A stretch of DNA of 64,000 nt, taken from Nautilus pompilius. Taxonomy: Eukaryota; Mollusca; Cephalopoda; Nautilida; Nautilidae. The notes below the pieces were generated by a model. That model searched no databases. It saw only the letters and a list, made by a program, of their open reading frames with translations, and was not told the origin of the DNA. The stretch lies in assembly GCA_018389105.1 (NCBI GenBank), contig JACATO010000046.1:62001-126000 (forward strand), read 5' to 3'. This document shows, in pieces, positions 10,226 through 25,200 of this stretch; positions within the stretch are counted from its first letter, which is position 1; every line of letters begins with the position of its first letter. A program made the position numbers and the translations under genes.

Positions 10226-13200
10226 CAAAAATATAAAATTGAAACGGGCGGACAATAAACGGTTAACAAATTTCCCGACCAATACAAAAAGACGTTTTTC
10301 TTTCTCTATCGTTGCCAACTTGCGAACGTCCAGTGTTTGTGTCTCTGTTCAGAATTTGCCCTGACGTTTAGAATTTTATTATATATATTATTGTCCATAT
10401 TATGGAGATTTTAGTATAATTTAACTTGAAGTATAAGTTACGTTTCCGAGTTTGAGCTGAGACAGTTTCGGTCCTGTCCTGCGAGTCATCTATATTGTTA
10501 ACGTTTGTTTGTGAAACAGCAGCCCTTTTTTTTCTTTTCTTTGTTGTTGTTGCTGCAAATAACGCATTTCGTTACTGTTATCGCCAACATTTTAATCCTC
10601 GTCAGTTTCTATCTTACCTTATACCATCTGCCCCAGCCTAGAGACACCGGTTAGTATTTGTGTTTGAACTGGATGTGCTTTTAGTCGGTACTTGAGACGG
10701 GGTTGGAGTGATGTACGGGTTCGGGTTTGTCGTTACAATGATCTATATGTTATTGAGTGTCACAGCCTCTGTTGCTCAACCTGTGCTGAGTAATACAGAT
10801 TTGAAGGGTAGTGGGGCATAGATTCATAGTAGGTGGTATACAGCAGGTTTAAATTCCTTTATGAGAGTGATTATTGAAAATACAAGATATTCTGCTTTTC
10901 TAATTGGCATCTGAAAAGATAATGGGCTTCTTAGCTTAACTTTGCACTCGTATCGAAAAGATCTGTTCCGAACAATTATGTAAAGATAATGGTAGGAAGA
11001 ATAACACATTTCTGGATAAAGTTTGGCAAAAAGTTAAAGATCTCGAACATCTTTCTTGGTGCTCAGATTCTAGCAAGAGGGTGCAGGAAATCTCAAAATT
11101 TATATAACTAAAAGTTTCTTTGCTGATTGAAACTTTTTCTACCACTAAGCACAATCAAGCATTCCAAACGTTTGTAACCCAAATGCAAAAACTTCTCTTT
11201 TTTTAAACTTTCTGGCACCTGCTCTAGTCTGACATTTATTTTGCATGACGACCATGAATTCTACACGGTCTGAGATTTGCATCAAAGAATGTTTTATAAC
11301 AATTTTGAATATTTTGATCACAACTCCCTACCACCCTCATAAACTGATAATATAAATATGCATTCTTAGCCTTGGGATGTTTCTTGTCAGAATTATGTAT
11401 ACCTCTGATTGTTCAAGTAAATTTCTTTTGAAAAATCAAACTAGCAACAGCCCTTTGGTAATGATTCCATGGTCGGTCTAAACTGCATACTCCAGGAGGA
11501 GTCAAACTAATGATTTCTACAATGGAGCTAGAACTTCGGTAAGCAATTATGCGACTTAACATAACTCACTCTGTGCTTGCTGTACCTTATGCACTTTCAT
11601 ATTGCTTAGTCATTTTAAGTTACTGCCTATAATCAGTATATTTTTTAAAAATTTATGATCAAATCTATTACCCAACTTATAAGAATTAGCAAAACTATTT
11701 TGCTTGAGACTAAGACTAACTTAACATTAAGTTGCATTCGTTGTTTGGATGACCAGCTTATCAATTTAAATCTGGTTTAACTATTTTCATCCCACATTCT
11801 ATGGTGTTAGATTTTATGAAGCTGTTGCAAATACTCCTGCCCATATTATTTATCTAGGCTGTAAAATAGGATTGGCCATTTCACCTCCAGTAATTGCAAT
11901 AGAGAAATTGGATTTAAAGTTTACTTTATACTCAAATCTTTATTACCTGGTTTATAGCACTCTGAAGAAAAATTATCCATTAAGGGTGATTTGTTTGTTT
12001 GTTTTTTTCATTCCCTGCTGGTGGCACATAAACAAAATCATTTTTAATATAGGTGTTATTGCAGATGAGGGTGAGGATGAGAAAATCATTGGTGTCAGCT
12101 TAGCGAGCAGAACGCAACCTGAGAGGAAAACATGCTTAGGTGTGGCTCTGGTTAATAAAAGAGAGTTACGTGACCTCCGAACATGTAATCTTCGGCTGCT
12201 TATGTATTCCCAGTTGTCTACACTCCCACCATCATTTATCTTCCAGACCAAACAAGGGTAAGTGACACTTTTTGACATACCTAAAGTATAGTGTATACAT
12301 TTTTTATAAAAAGGAAGATAGTGGTTATTGTTATCTCTATGGCTATTTGAAGGCAATTTGTCCAATAAACAAAATGGTGTTTGCATTGTTTCAGCAGCTG
12401 CATACTAACCTAAACAACCACAAAGATATCTGATTACTTCAGATGATTTAAGAGAATTTGAAATGGAGCTGTACAAAATAGGGTAGGTAGCTCAATGTTG
12501 GTAGGGTGGACTTGTATAACTGTTCTTGCTGGAGTCGTTTTTCAAGGTATGCTATGTGTTTGTATTGTTGGTAGATTAATTATTTTTTGTGTTACATTGT
12601 TATGTATATCTTAGAAAAACAACAGAAAAATTACAACTGTCAATGACACAGTGATCTATAGCGTTGATGAAATATTACATTAAAAACTTAACCAACAGGT
12701 TAAAGCTTTAAGACCAACTCAGGATACTTATACATAACAAACATATATATATATATGGCTGTTGCAGAATTAGCATCACTGAACTTTAAAGCATCAGGAA
12801 TAAACCCTGATGCAGGTACCAGGGAAAATGTGAAACATGATTATTTAGTTCAGTTATCACTAATAAGGTGAAGGGAAATGCCCTAACTAACCCTATATTT
12901 TATGGAAATTTTATTCTACAGAAAAGTCACAGACAAGTTGCATAAATAATTAGTACGGTAGGATCTCATTTGTCTGGAACTGTGAATAACCAAATTGTCC
13001 CAAGAATGGAAAAGTTTGATTCTTAGCTTATTTTTGATTTCTGGAAAATTCTGTATTTTGGTTGGGGGGAAAAGAGGTAGGTTCTAAAGTTGCCACTCCA
13101 TCATGTGGCAGTGCACTTTCTTTCTTACATTCTGCACCCACACTTGGTTGTATTTTTTCAGTTTATTTTGTTTTGTTTTTTTGTTGCCATTTTTAAATGA

Positions 13201-16200
13201 TGCTACAGGTGTTTTATTGTACTTTCAGTTATGATACAACCAAACCTATCTTTGCCTGGTGTGGGTGTGATGGTGCGAGAGTTAGCAAAGGTGCTATGTA
13301 ATGAATACAATGAAGAGATTGCCGCCTACCTCAAGTGGGTGGGGTGGGGCTAGTGTTGGAGTCTGATAGTAGAGGTTATGGCTTAGTGAAAAAGTGTTGG
13401 CGCTAGGCAAAGTGGATGTGGCAGTGCTGTTAAGCGTTATACAGAATGCCAAACTATTGAGAAAGGGTTAAACCATGGCATTAGTCTTTTCTCAACTGTG
13501 TCAGGAGTATGGGATAGGTCAGACAACTATTTATGATCTCAGGGCGTAGAAAGATAAAATTTTCAAAATTTTTTCTGACAGCAATTCCAATTATAGCAAA
13601 CCTTATCCAGCCCCAAGTGTAGCGATTTGGATGATATTCATTACAAGTGATTCCAGCAGACATGAAGTGAAGATGTTCCGGTGTTCAGTTCTATGTTGAT
13701 TAAGAAGGCAGGGCTATATCACATGAACGCAGAAGAAGATTGTGAATATTCTACTGGGCGGTTGCAGAAGTTCAAGGATCGTCATTGGATAATGCACCTT
13801 AAGGCTTCCAGGGAAAAGTTGTCTGCCGACAGTGAGGCTGTGGAGAAGCGTGTTGAAACATTTGCTGGGGAATGTTATAGTCTCAATGCAGAGAAAAACT
13901 TTATAATGCTGATGAGGCAGGACAAATGTGTGGCATCTGGGTGAAGGAGTCCCAGAAGACGCTGACCTGTGCTAATGCTGGTGGCACTCACAAATGTAAA
14001 CTGCTTATTGGGAAAAGAGCTCGACCTCATGCCTTCAAGGGGATGAAAGTTACATTATCATTCAGATAAGCAGGCATAGATTATGCTGGAGCTGACCAGT
14101 GACTGGTTATAAAAAAGTCTGCTTACCTGAAAACTGCAAGGTTGTGTTGTTACTGGACAATTGTTGTGCTCATTCAGATGCAGAGCAGTTGGTTTCCAGA
14201 AACATCTTAGCCACGTTTGCTACCTAATTGTACTTTCCTAATCCATTTTATTGGGGAATCATCAGAAGTATGACGCGTAATTATTGCAAAGGATTTATGC
14301 GCAAAGTAGCGAGCTATATGGGTCCCTGTGAATTCAACACTTTCAAAGTCGAAGATGTAGTATAGTGTGTTGCATGTGCTTGGGATTCTGTCATATCTGC
14401 TGCACTCGAAACCTTTGGCAGGATTTCTGTCCCAGGACAATTTTTGATGGTGATGGTGCTGAATTTGAAGGCTTCCATATTAATTAACAGGCCATTTAAT
14501 TTGGTTTCTTGAGCAAAAATAATGTGTAACTCAAAAATAATGCAACTTTGCTGCATTTGGGATAAACTCATCACAGAAAAATCTAACTAAACATTCCTGC
14601 AAGTTCTCTTTAAGAAAGCATCAAGATTGTGCCCAACAGTCTTTTGCTCCTCCAAGCTTTCTTTCCAGCCCATTACTTAATGTTCCAAGATGGAATTACT
14701 TCACTGTACATTAAGACAGATGGTGACCATCCTATGCCTACATTTGATGAAATGCCTTCCTTACAGTCTTGTGTAGCCTATCCTATACTTCTGCCACCCT
14801 GACTTTGCTATGTACTCTCATGTTGCCTCATTGTCTTTTGCCCTACGCACCATTGTTTAATTCTTGTCACTCATGTTTCTCTCTTTAAATTTGTAAAGGG
14901 AGACAAAAATTTTTTTTGCTAAGTAAAAATCTTATTTTCTTTTAAAGTTTTGATTTCATTGATTTTTATTTATGTAAAATATGTGAATTAATCTTGGTAC
15001 TTTAAAAATAAAATTCACTTTTATTTGTTGGTCCTTGTATAATATGTAAATGATTTGTTAAGTATAGGATTGAAAAACGAAAATTTACATTCCAACCTAA
15101 GCAATATCCAATTAATAGACACATCAATCATCTAAAATTCCCTTGGTCCCAAGCATTCTGGACAAACAGAATCTTTCTGTACTGTCAAACTGTTTCATTG
15201 TATTTTGCTTTAATTATCCAACCTTTCATACATCAGCATGCCTTCCAATATGAAAGATCCCAACTATAGTTTGAAATCATTGAAATCTAAGGAAAAAAAC
15301 GAAACACTTTATACAACTAGGAATGTGGTGCTTATCATGGATGTTATGAATGGAGAAGTAAAGAAACTATTGCTCATTTATTTCTCTCACGAAGCAAGCT
15401 GGAATTTTTGTAAGGAAAAACTGAAGAAAAAAATACAGTAGATTCTCTTTTATCTGGAATACTTGGAAATGAGGGTGGTCCAGATAAATGATATATCCAG
15501 TTAATAGATATCACAGTGGTCATATTACAAAGCATAATTTAACCCCCTAATAATGATTAATGAACATGTGTATTATACACCTATATGCATTCACTGTGTG
15601 TAGAAACAAACAAACCTAATAAATATGTTGTACTGATGTTTAGTTCATACCTCTGCCATTTTGCACCACTACTTGATTTCTCAGTATGCTTCTTTTTGGC
15701 CCCAACTCTTGATGGCATCGCCACCTCCATTAACACCCGTAGTAAGGGTAGAGGAACGCTTTTAATTGGCCATCACTGAAATGATCAGGAAAAATGTGCT
15801 GCTTGGCTCAGTTAACCAAGTTGCATCTACCAACTGCACCATTGCATGATGGAACGGCTGCTACTGGTGTCAGAATAAAAGGAGCACCAATCAGTAGAAC
15901 ATTGCCAACTTGTGTTTGATTAACTTCTCTGTTTGGATTTCTGGATGAGAGTTGTTCTACTGTATCAAGTTCCATACTAGAGCATATTTTCTTCCCAATT
16001 CAGTACTGACTTAAGAATTTTCTACAGAGATGAGAAAAACTTAGTACTATATTTTGAATTTTACATTTGTAAATGACAAATTTTGCTAAAAGTAATAAAA
16101 AGAACAAAATTGTTTTTTCTGAAATTCTTAGAACCAAGTATGATTAATTGAGGACTTAAATTGCAATTTTTCCAAAATTACAGTCAAAAACAGATGTATT

Positions 16201-19200
16201 AGAGTGTTTTGATAATTACTGAAATAAGAAGACTTTAGATGTCTTGCTACAAAACTCACTGCAGTATCTGTAACTGATTTAGTACTTTTTGTCACAAGGA
16301 ATGATGTGTTTTCAGCATCTCAAGATATTGTAGACAGCCAACGCTGACTCTGGGATTTGAACCAGGAATCTCCAGTTACTAACTCGTGTGCTACCAAGGG
16401 TCTTTAGATTTGAAAATGTTAATTATTCATTAAGTAAGCTGTTAGTAGATACCAATTTGGTAGAGCTGTTTATTATGTAACAGCTGATCACTACTACACA
16501 TACTATGGTGATGATTTTTGGTAGAATCTCCTCAGTGATTTGGTGCCTCAGCAGGTGTTTGGTTCAAGATCAGGAATGACATAGATCTCTGGCTTAACTT
16601 TTCAAAAAGTGACCTCAGGTTTGGTACAATTGTTAACTAATTGCTTAATGCAGTATTTCATCCTCATTATCTTAGTTAATGGTAGGAAATGTGCTCTCTG
16701 TTGGTTCAGTGTACTACTGCCCTTTGAACGATTGATTAGAATGCCCACATTCCAATTTCTTACCTGGTTAAGTAGTATGGACATTCATCACACCCTTGAC
16801 TTGTTGTTTACTGTGAATGTAGCAATCTTGGTCCCTGCAGATAACCCTTTACTATTCTGACCTGAAGCCTCATGGTTCCATCATACAAACTTCGAATGTG
16901 TCATCTTCATCTCTCCTCTTGGCACATGACTATGCAATCTACAAATCTGAATGTTTTTAATTTTACAGATGCTACATACTTTTCAAGATGGTTATTTGTT
17001 ACGTTGTTCTTTTGGTAGAGTACACCTGGATGTGCAAATAGTGCTTAATATTTCTACCTTTTTGCCTATGTGGATATATTCTATTTGTGAAAGGTTATAA
17101 TGTCAACAACAGCACTGTGGTTCTAACGTTCGTTCACTCTCATCAACTTCAGATGGCCTCTGCTGATCAGCCAGGAGAAAAGTGTCAAAGCGACTGAAGT
17201 GATATCAGACAATGGCAGTGTTATAATTGAGCGATGCTTTGGTAAGTCTCCTAAGGTTATTCATCGGCTAAAGGTGTAAAGAAAAAAAAAGGTATTATCT
17301 TATCTGAATTCACAGGCGTCAATTCTACCTGAAACTATGCCTCAGACTAGTTTTTGTGCTTATTGTTTGTTTCTGTGTTTTTCACAAATGTTTAAAAATA
17401 ATCATGTGTAGTTAACTCTTTCTAAATAATTTTTTTTTTTTTTTTTAAATTTTATTTTAACTACCGTATAGATAAACCAAGAATTGGTATCTTGGCCAAG
17501 ACTGGTCTGGCAATTGGGTTTGTTTTTTCTGAGCACTCAACGCCTGTTCACCATCTGAGACTTCTCATCAACTCTCAGGTGAGCATGACTGACTCTTCTA
17601 TATTTTGGGGATTGTTTGTCTCTCTCTCTCTCTTAAAATTTCCATCTTGTTTCAAGATATTTTGAGGAAGAATGTTTAAACCCGTAAAGACACACCAGAG
17701 GCCGGGTTGGATGTCAGAAACCGTTCTTTTAGCAGTCTGGTTGAAAACAGTTGGAAAACTTCACCTGGAAAAATGGCAGTCGCTAAGTGTGTTATCGGTT
17801 TTAAGAATCTGCTCGATGCTTATTTGATGGCAAAAAAAAAGAAGAGGCATCTATAAATTCTGATTATCTCTCTGTAGTTGGGTGTGTCCATATTATTTAA
17901 AACCAGACTTAAATGACTCCACAAACAGAAGGAACACTTGTAACTTTTTTTTTTTTTATATTATTGATTTCCAAGGAATTTTTAGTAAATTTAAACTTTT
18001 GGCATTTTCTTGAAACTGCATCAGTGAATCATTAACTCATTTGTCAAGAAAAAAAAAAAACTGTTTATAAATTACCTGTGTAATGCTTACAGCAAACATT
18101 TTGAAGCCAAATGTTTAAAGTGAGATTTGAAAGCTATATTTTTATCAGAATCACACATCGTAGCCATGCTTATTAAACACTAAGTGGTATGCACAAAGTG
18201 GTTGGAATGAACTAGTTTCAGTTATAGTGCACAGTCTGTAGTAGTAGATATGTTTTCTGTTGAAAGCAGCCAACATCCATTTGTCTTGACTCCATAATTC
18301 TGAGATCACTATCATCTCTAGTTCACTTCAATAAAACTTGCCATTGGTGGTCTGCAAGTAAGAGATCCCATTATTTCTTACATGCAACTGATGATTTGTT
18401 ACTAATACTTTTAGCATTGAAACTAAAGTGATTCATGCTATTTATCTTCTCATAATTCTGTAATTTCTAAATTACAAGTACAGTTATTTTTTGTACTCAG
18501 TCACTATCATGTGGAACCAGCACATTAAGCTTCTATTATGGTAAAATAATGGGTCTTTTTTTATAAAGCCATTCAAAAACAGCATTTTTCATGGCATCAC
18601 CATTTTCAGTGTTCTCCATGCATTCCTTTCTTCAGAGGAGTGAAGAGATGGAAGTTCAAGGGTGCCACGTCTGGGCTGCATGGAGCCACCTAAGACAAGA
18701 CTGTCCCTGACTTTTGTCATGCTGGTTTTTGATCTTTTAGGACAGCTCACCTCTCTCCTGAGTGTTGCCTTCCTTAGCAGCTGTTGCTGGCTGCCTGCAG
18801 CAAGAACCATCTTGGAATTCGTTTCATCACTTTTTCACATGATTAACCCAGCCTCTTATAGTACTTACATCAACACCTAAGCATCTGTATCTTGACAGTG
18901 GATCTGTATGTGCAGAATCCCCTCAGATGTGAGAGTTTAATTACTGCTCTCTGCATAAATGCTATATTTAACTGCTGTAGTGTGCTGGTGGGAATAAAAC
19001 AACTTTGAGAGCCTCAGCAGTCTATATAAAAGTGTCTTTTGTATTGTTTTCATTATTGTACCACTTGCGCTTCACAAAATAAATAGGGGCATTATTTTTG
19101 TGATGTCCCTCCTGTATCAGGATATCTGTAGTTTATCTGTACAGCTCTGCAAAATCGTCAGATTTACTTTCATGTTGAAATGCTTTAATCTGATAAAACT

Positions 19201-22200
19201 CAAGCTCAATAGAATGCAGTGATTTAAATTTAAAACCCAGAGATTATCTTCCCTTCTTGGAAGGAAAAACAAAACAAAAATGCTACATTTGCAATAGTGG
19301 AGACCATTATGAGTAAATAAACTACAGGCTTTAAATTGCTCATTTAGCGTAACCCTAATCCCCTTATTGACTGCCCTGAAATCAAGGCTGCTTGCCTCCC
19401 CCCACCCCAAAATCATCTATAATAATGATAATACAGGTCCAGGTATCCTTTATCTGTACATTCAAAAACCAAAAAAAGTCAAGATCCAAAGTTTTTTTTT
19501 CAATGCACCATCACTGCTAATTTGCACAGGAATTTGGAACTGAGCCGACAAGAACTGTGTTGATCCAGACACCTGACCTGTAGTGTGGGAAAATTTGTTT
19601 AGCAGCATGGTTCATAGTCACTGGTTCTTTTCTTGACTTTTGTGGTTATTTAGTGCATTTATGCTTTATAGTGAACGTGATGGGTAACAGTGAGAAAAGA
19701 AAGAGGAAGCTTAATTTATCATCAGTTACTAAGAAAGTTGAGATATTGCAAAGACTTGATCATGGTGCATCTGTGAAACAATTGAGCGAGGACTATGGGG
19801 CGGGCATCACCAGTGTATATCTGAAAACCGAAATTATCCAAATTCTGTGCACAATCGGCTCCAAGCTTTTTGGATAGAGAATACTTGACCTGTAGCTGAT
19901 TTTGGTGAGACTTCACTTAAGTCAGAAAGTATTATTGAACAGAGTATTTGTTTCTTTGTTTTTCCTTCCCATTTCACTGATTACATTGTACATCTTTGGT
20001 TTGCTTGTTTATAGCAAATCCTTTAAAACTGCCTTTCACTTTCTTAAATTTGCTTCATTCAGCTAAAGTTCTTCAACGACATGAATGAGCGATACCAGTT
20101 CCTGGATACAAACGGCTGGCCAGTCAGCCGCGAACAGGAGCACAATCTGGTTGTGATGGATATTCTTGCCAACTCGTGCGTGTGTGTATGTGCCGATGTG
20201 TGCAGCTACCAGACCTTGCAGAAGTACCATCAGGGCAGTGCCCATGAATTGGAAACACCACCCTGCAAAAAGTCCAAAGTGTATGTACTGAAACTTTTGG
20301 TGCCTGCAATCTTGATAAGGGGCAAGATAACTAGCGCTCTCCACATCCCTCATAATTTCTGTAGATTAGTCTTTGCTTGCATTTCTGAAACTTTCAGTTA
20401 TTTATTTTTCACAGGAAAAGGAAGATAATTATGAGGAAATATCCTCTTTCTTTTTTATTTGTGTAATTAGTTTTTAAATAATGTGTCTGATAATTACTTG
20501 CTGCTACATAGGTATGATTAGATTAATTTATTGAAATACTTTTTTAAGCAGGTGACAAATTTTTGTTGGTTAATTCTAAATTCTGGAGCCAAGTATCTTT
20601 TTAACATAGGCTTTACACCTGAAGGCAGAGAACTCCACATCTTATACATGGCCTCTGAAATTTAGTGTTGCACCAGGCTTAATAAATTAGAAATTAAAGC
20701 TTTTGTTCTTTCATTAAATTAAAATAAAATTATAAGTCATTCACTTTTTAATATCTAAAAGCTTTAATGATTTTAAATTTATGAATAAAATGTGCCATTT
20801 TTTAAACTTTTATAAAGCAAAAGAGATTTCAGTTTTTTAATATGCTTTGACTATTCCAGAGGTCTAAGAATCTGCTTGAGACCTGGTTGATTTATAAAAA
20901 TTAACTCTGCCTACATGGTTTTGGATGAGAAATCTGTTTTCCAAAAGGAATCCTTGTTATATTAAAAGAGGGCCTTTGCCAACAAACTAAAAGATAGGAT
21001 GCTGATTCCATTTAAGTTTTTTCCATGTCTCAATTCTGCTCATGACATTCTATTTTGATAAATTTCTAAAAGAGAATCTGTAGTTAGAAATGTTCACTGT
21101 TTCTTGTTTGTGTGTGTGTGTGTGGTTTTTTTTTTTAGTCAAAACGTTACTGCCTGGATTTTGTATGTTATGGTTGTTTCCAGGTTACATAGCCGACAAT
21201 TCTGCACAGTCTTACAGTGGATTTCTTCCATTCTGTTGCAGCACCCGTCAGTTGTCATTCCAGTCCAGTAAGGATTCAGACAGGAGCAGCCTGGAGAGCT
21301 CCTTGTCGCGCAGCAATAGGACTGCTAAGCAGATCCTGATCAGTTATGTTCATGCAGAATCTGCACAGCATGCAGTGACGCTGAAGGAGACACTATCCAT
21401 TTGTGGATTCAGCGTTTTCCTGGTGAGCAGTGGCATCTCTGCTCTCTCTCTCTCACTTTACTGACAGCTGGGGATACCTTTCCCATAAACTTGTTGTTCT
21501 ATTATTTTTACTAATTGGTAAATAACTCTAATATTGATTATTTAACCAAATTAGTTGACTGTTGTTTTTTTTTTTTTTATTCCACCATCCGCATCAACTA
21601 GTAATCATTTTGTTCCTTATTTACTTTAACTGGTGTAGCAATGGATACCAAACTGGATTCTACATGGGATTGAGTTTGTAGGGGCTATCTAGCAGTTTGT
21701 TAGGGCTTTTGAATAGGATCATTTCCCTCTTGGAATGAGATGAAGAAAATGTTCTCTGCTGGAGAAGATGGTTTTGCAAGCAAACCAAATTGGAATTTGT
21801 GGTGTATTGTGGCATAACTGGATATCATTTGAAACTGATACATTCACGGCATCTTAGGAAAATATTTTGATCTACATTTTAATTGAGCAGAGGTTATATA
21901 CCATATTACAGGAGTTTCCCATTTCCGTAAATTGTTTATCAGGTTGTTCTAGAAATGGCTGAGGGGACTTAAGTGCAAATGTTTACTACCGCCCTCTTTC
22001 CATATATCCTTGTCTAGTCTATGCTGATCTGTGTTGTACACGCCGGCACAGGTAGCCAAAAACTGGGGACCCAGCGATAGAATAATTAAAATGTAGAGGA
22101 AGATATTTCAGTGAAAAGTCTTTTGAGACAAAAGGTCAAAAGTATGCATTTTTCTTTATTGGTTGTCTTGCAGTAATGTATTTGTATGTACTGATAAACT

Positions 22201-25200
22201 GATCTACATATAATTTCATTGGTGATGCCACAATTGCTTGTATGTATCTATATGTGTCGATTTTCAAAGTTTGAATAAGAATCAGAATATGATGGAGAAG
22301 TCAGAATTACCAGAAATTTTAAAGGGTTTTTTTAAAAAAATTTGGTTTAGTGAGCAGTCTTTCTCTTTGGACACGTACACCCTTTACAGCCAGATATGGA
22401 AAGGACTATCGTGCCATAAAGTTCGACTATTTCCAGTGCCTGAATTTGTAATTTCTTCAGTAGCTTTTGTGATAAGTATCTTTTCTTAAGGTTGATGATA
22501 CACAGCTATTTCCTTTAACAGGATAATTAAAAAATTAGTCGTCATCAACTAACATGTTAATTATTCTACTAACCAGCCCAGACAAAAAAGCTGCAGTGAT
22601 TAGTAATTTAAAAACCAACTTGCCTGTGGCTATATTGAGCTTGAAGTTAATTTATCTACAATCCACTGTCCTTAGTTTCATTGTGCTCTGGTTCGCAATG
22701 TTTACAGTGGTTCTAGGACAAGGAGAGAGGCTTTTTTACTTATGAAATTTTTATATTTTATTTTGCTCCATTTCTTTTTTTTTTTTAAATTGTAGGATGT
22801 CCACGAAATCAAGAGCGGTGCTGACTGGCAGGACTCGTTGAACTATGCAGTCAGTAACTGTGAGGTGTTCGTGCCTCTCGTTACTCCGAGGTACGGATTG
22901 ACTCAGTGGACCAACCGGGAGGTAAGTCTGTACTTGGTTGTCTCTCCTAACATGCGGTTTTGTTTTTCTTTTCTTACCCGAACCATAGTGTATTTGACAG
23001 ATACATGACTGTTTAACTAAGTCCTTATACTAGGGCAGTTGGTGGAGGTGTTACTTCTCACTTCTATACATCTGCCGATCATGTGGGTTTTCTCCCACAT
23101 CTAAAAATGAAGATTTCTCATGGCACAGGACCTTAGGGAGTGCTCTCTAGCAGATAACTGAGTACTACACTTTCTTGCTGAGGTTGTCTCCAACATATTA
23201 GAGATTATCCTTATTATAAAGACTGGTATGGCAACAACACAAATTCTTACACTTACATGCTTAATCTAAAATACTGTTGGTGTGATGATGTTCAAGTCTG
23301 AATAAGGGCAGACCTGGCGGGAGAAACAAATTCGTGGACAGGCATTAAATTTTCTCCGGGAGAGCACAATGATTTTTCAACATAACATAAGAAAAATCAT
23401 AATAGAAAGCCATTGTCTCCCACGGCAGGTTCTCTCGGTTGCATCACAGCACCCCCCGCTGACAACTTCCTGTCACTCTGCCACCCGGATAGAAACACGG
23501 ACAATACACGCTGGCGACAGGGGCTGGAACTCGAACTGTTATTGCAGTAGGACTGATGTAATCAACCCGTGCTCCCGTTGGGGCCGACGGCTAAAAGACT
23601 TGGACCACGATGCCTGTGGTCAGAGCACGCTACAAGGACTGGACAGTGACTTAGGCCAGATGTACACTAGCCAGCTCAGCTTTAGGCCAGGTTGGGCACC
23701 AACAAATTGGTGTAGGGGGCTATAGGCCCAATGAGAGATTTACAAAGGCGGGCTGTGCCGCTTTGCATAAAATGAGGGGATTGTTACATTGAGGGCGGGT
23801 CCGGACCCACTATGGCCACCCATGCTGCCAAGACTGAATAAGGGTATATATCTGTTTTGAGTTCACTTTCTCCTTGTGATAATTCTTTACTGGTTGCCTC
23901 ACATAAGAGATCATTTGTTTTTCATTAGGGCATTAGTCTTTATTCAGGGTTTTGGGAGGTTTGATTTCCCATATCAGTCTGAAGATATTAATGAAAGTTT
24001 GGCATGAGCAGTAATTGTGTTGTTTTGGTTAACTTCCTTTTATATATATTTCCAAATTGTGAACCAAAGTACTCTAAGGCAGCTGAGTTAGTAATGTAAT
24101 AAATCTGTTATTTGAAACAATCTGTGTGTATCATTTTGAATCTCTCTTTAGGTGAAATTAGCAGACGTGCTAGGAAAATTTATCCTGCCTGTAAGTTTCA
24201 TAGAAGAATGGCCTCCACGGTGCCTGGCCATCCAGTTTGCCACTACTCAGTACATCTACTGGCGACCAGGTTCATTCGACTCTAAAGGTGAGAAGCATTC
24301 CTTCCATTTCATGCTCTGCTTTTACTGCAATCTCTCAACTTTGAATCTGGAATTGCATTAAGTGAATCTAGTGCCACTCTCCCCCTAGATTTTTCACAGT
24401 AACTGTTAGTTGTATTATTGTGGAGGGTTTTCCATTAGATTGCCCTTCTTCTGAATGAGTTGACTTTAAAGCCTCATCGTAAAATGGTTGGATATATCTG
24501 CTCATTTGAAAACAAGTCTTCATTTTGCAGCCATATTTAGTCAGCCATGTTGTGATAAAGGTGTGAGAGGTGGCTGGTGTGTTGATTCAAAAACTGCACT
24601 GATAGACATTTCTTTTGAGTCCTGAAAGTGAAGTTCCTTGCTTCCTAATGGAGCTCTGCTATCAAACCTTTTACTGCCATGCTAAAGTAAATGAACAACA
24701 GATATAATGACTTAATAGTAGTAAATCAATATTTAAAAACATCCTTGCACTGAGGTTTAAATTTAGCAAACAAATTCACTGTCAATTCAAGAGAAAAAAA
24801 AACACTTGTATTATTAATTTGCTTTAAAAAATGATTTGACACATTAATGCCTTTGTTCAAATACTGAGTTTATGATTTTAGTTTTTCTAAATTAAAGTAG
24901 TAATAGTAATCTGATTGATGAGGATAAGTAACAGTTTATGATGGTGTGTTCTTTATTTTGTTTATTCCCATGACCAGATTTACCTAATTCCTCCAACAAT
25001 AACCAAGAAATAGATTACCAAGTTTGGGAAAAATCTCATCTGCAGGATGTGGCCAAGGAAATTGGACAGAGACTGAAAGGTCTGTACAAGAAACCGAGCT
25101 TATGTCGAGAGTATTCGATAAATAGACGGGTGAGTTCATTAGGTTGATACCACACAACTAGTGAGCAATTTTTTACTCATGAATTAATATTCTGTAGCTG

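Larger units (their letters stand above)
12065..20280 (+). other. N-terminal duplicated module (TIR-SLOG exons 2-5)
   Basis: Exons 12065-12257, 17153-17241, 17472-17578 and 20063-20280 encode residues 4-205. Two copies align by eye. Both have KT-x-L near the start, LRLL-x2-SQL in the middle (46-54 and 126-134), then an aromatic strand, GWP (68-70 and 151-153) and a QE pair (75-76 and 158-159). The exon 2 acceptor could instead lie 12 bases upstream (AG at 12051-12052), adding four residues in the same phase. I do not recognise the fold. The pattern of short strands would suit a small beta-rich domain, which is a guess. Confidence 0.7.
21242..25129 (+). other. TIR domain 1 (TIR-SLOG exons 6-9)
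   Basis: Exons 21242-21422, 22796-22921, 24152-24287 and 24978-25129. A Ser-rich linker is followed by KQILISYVHAES (box 1 type), CGFSVFLDVHEIKSG (the BB-loop region, very close to SARM1) and NCEVFVPLVTPRYG with WTNREV further on. In a by-eye alignment to SARM1, the catalytic Glu falls on Gln278, within DWQDSL. After the TIR core comes an extension, about 355-404, with helix-like VAKEIGQRLKGLY. Confidence 0.85.

Noticed and set aside
11872..12052. Upstream extension of the exon 2 frame
   Set aside because: Composition and a pyrimidine tract before the AGs look intronic. The hydrophobic translation does not resemble the acidic start.
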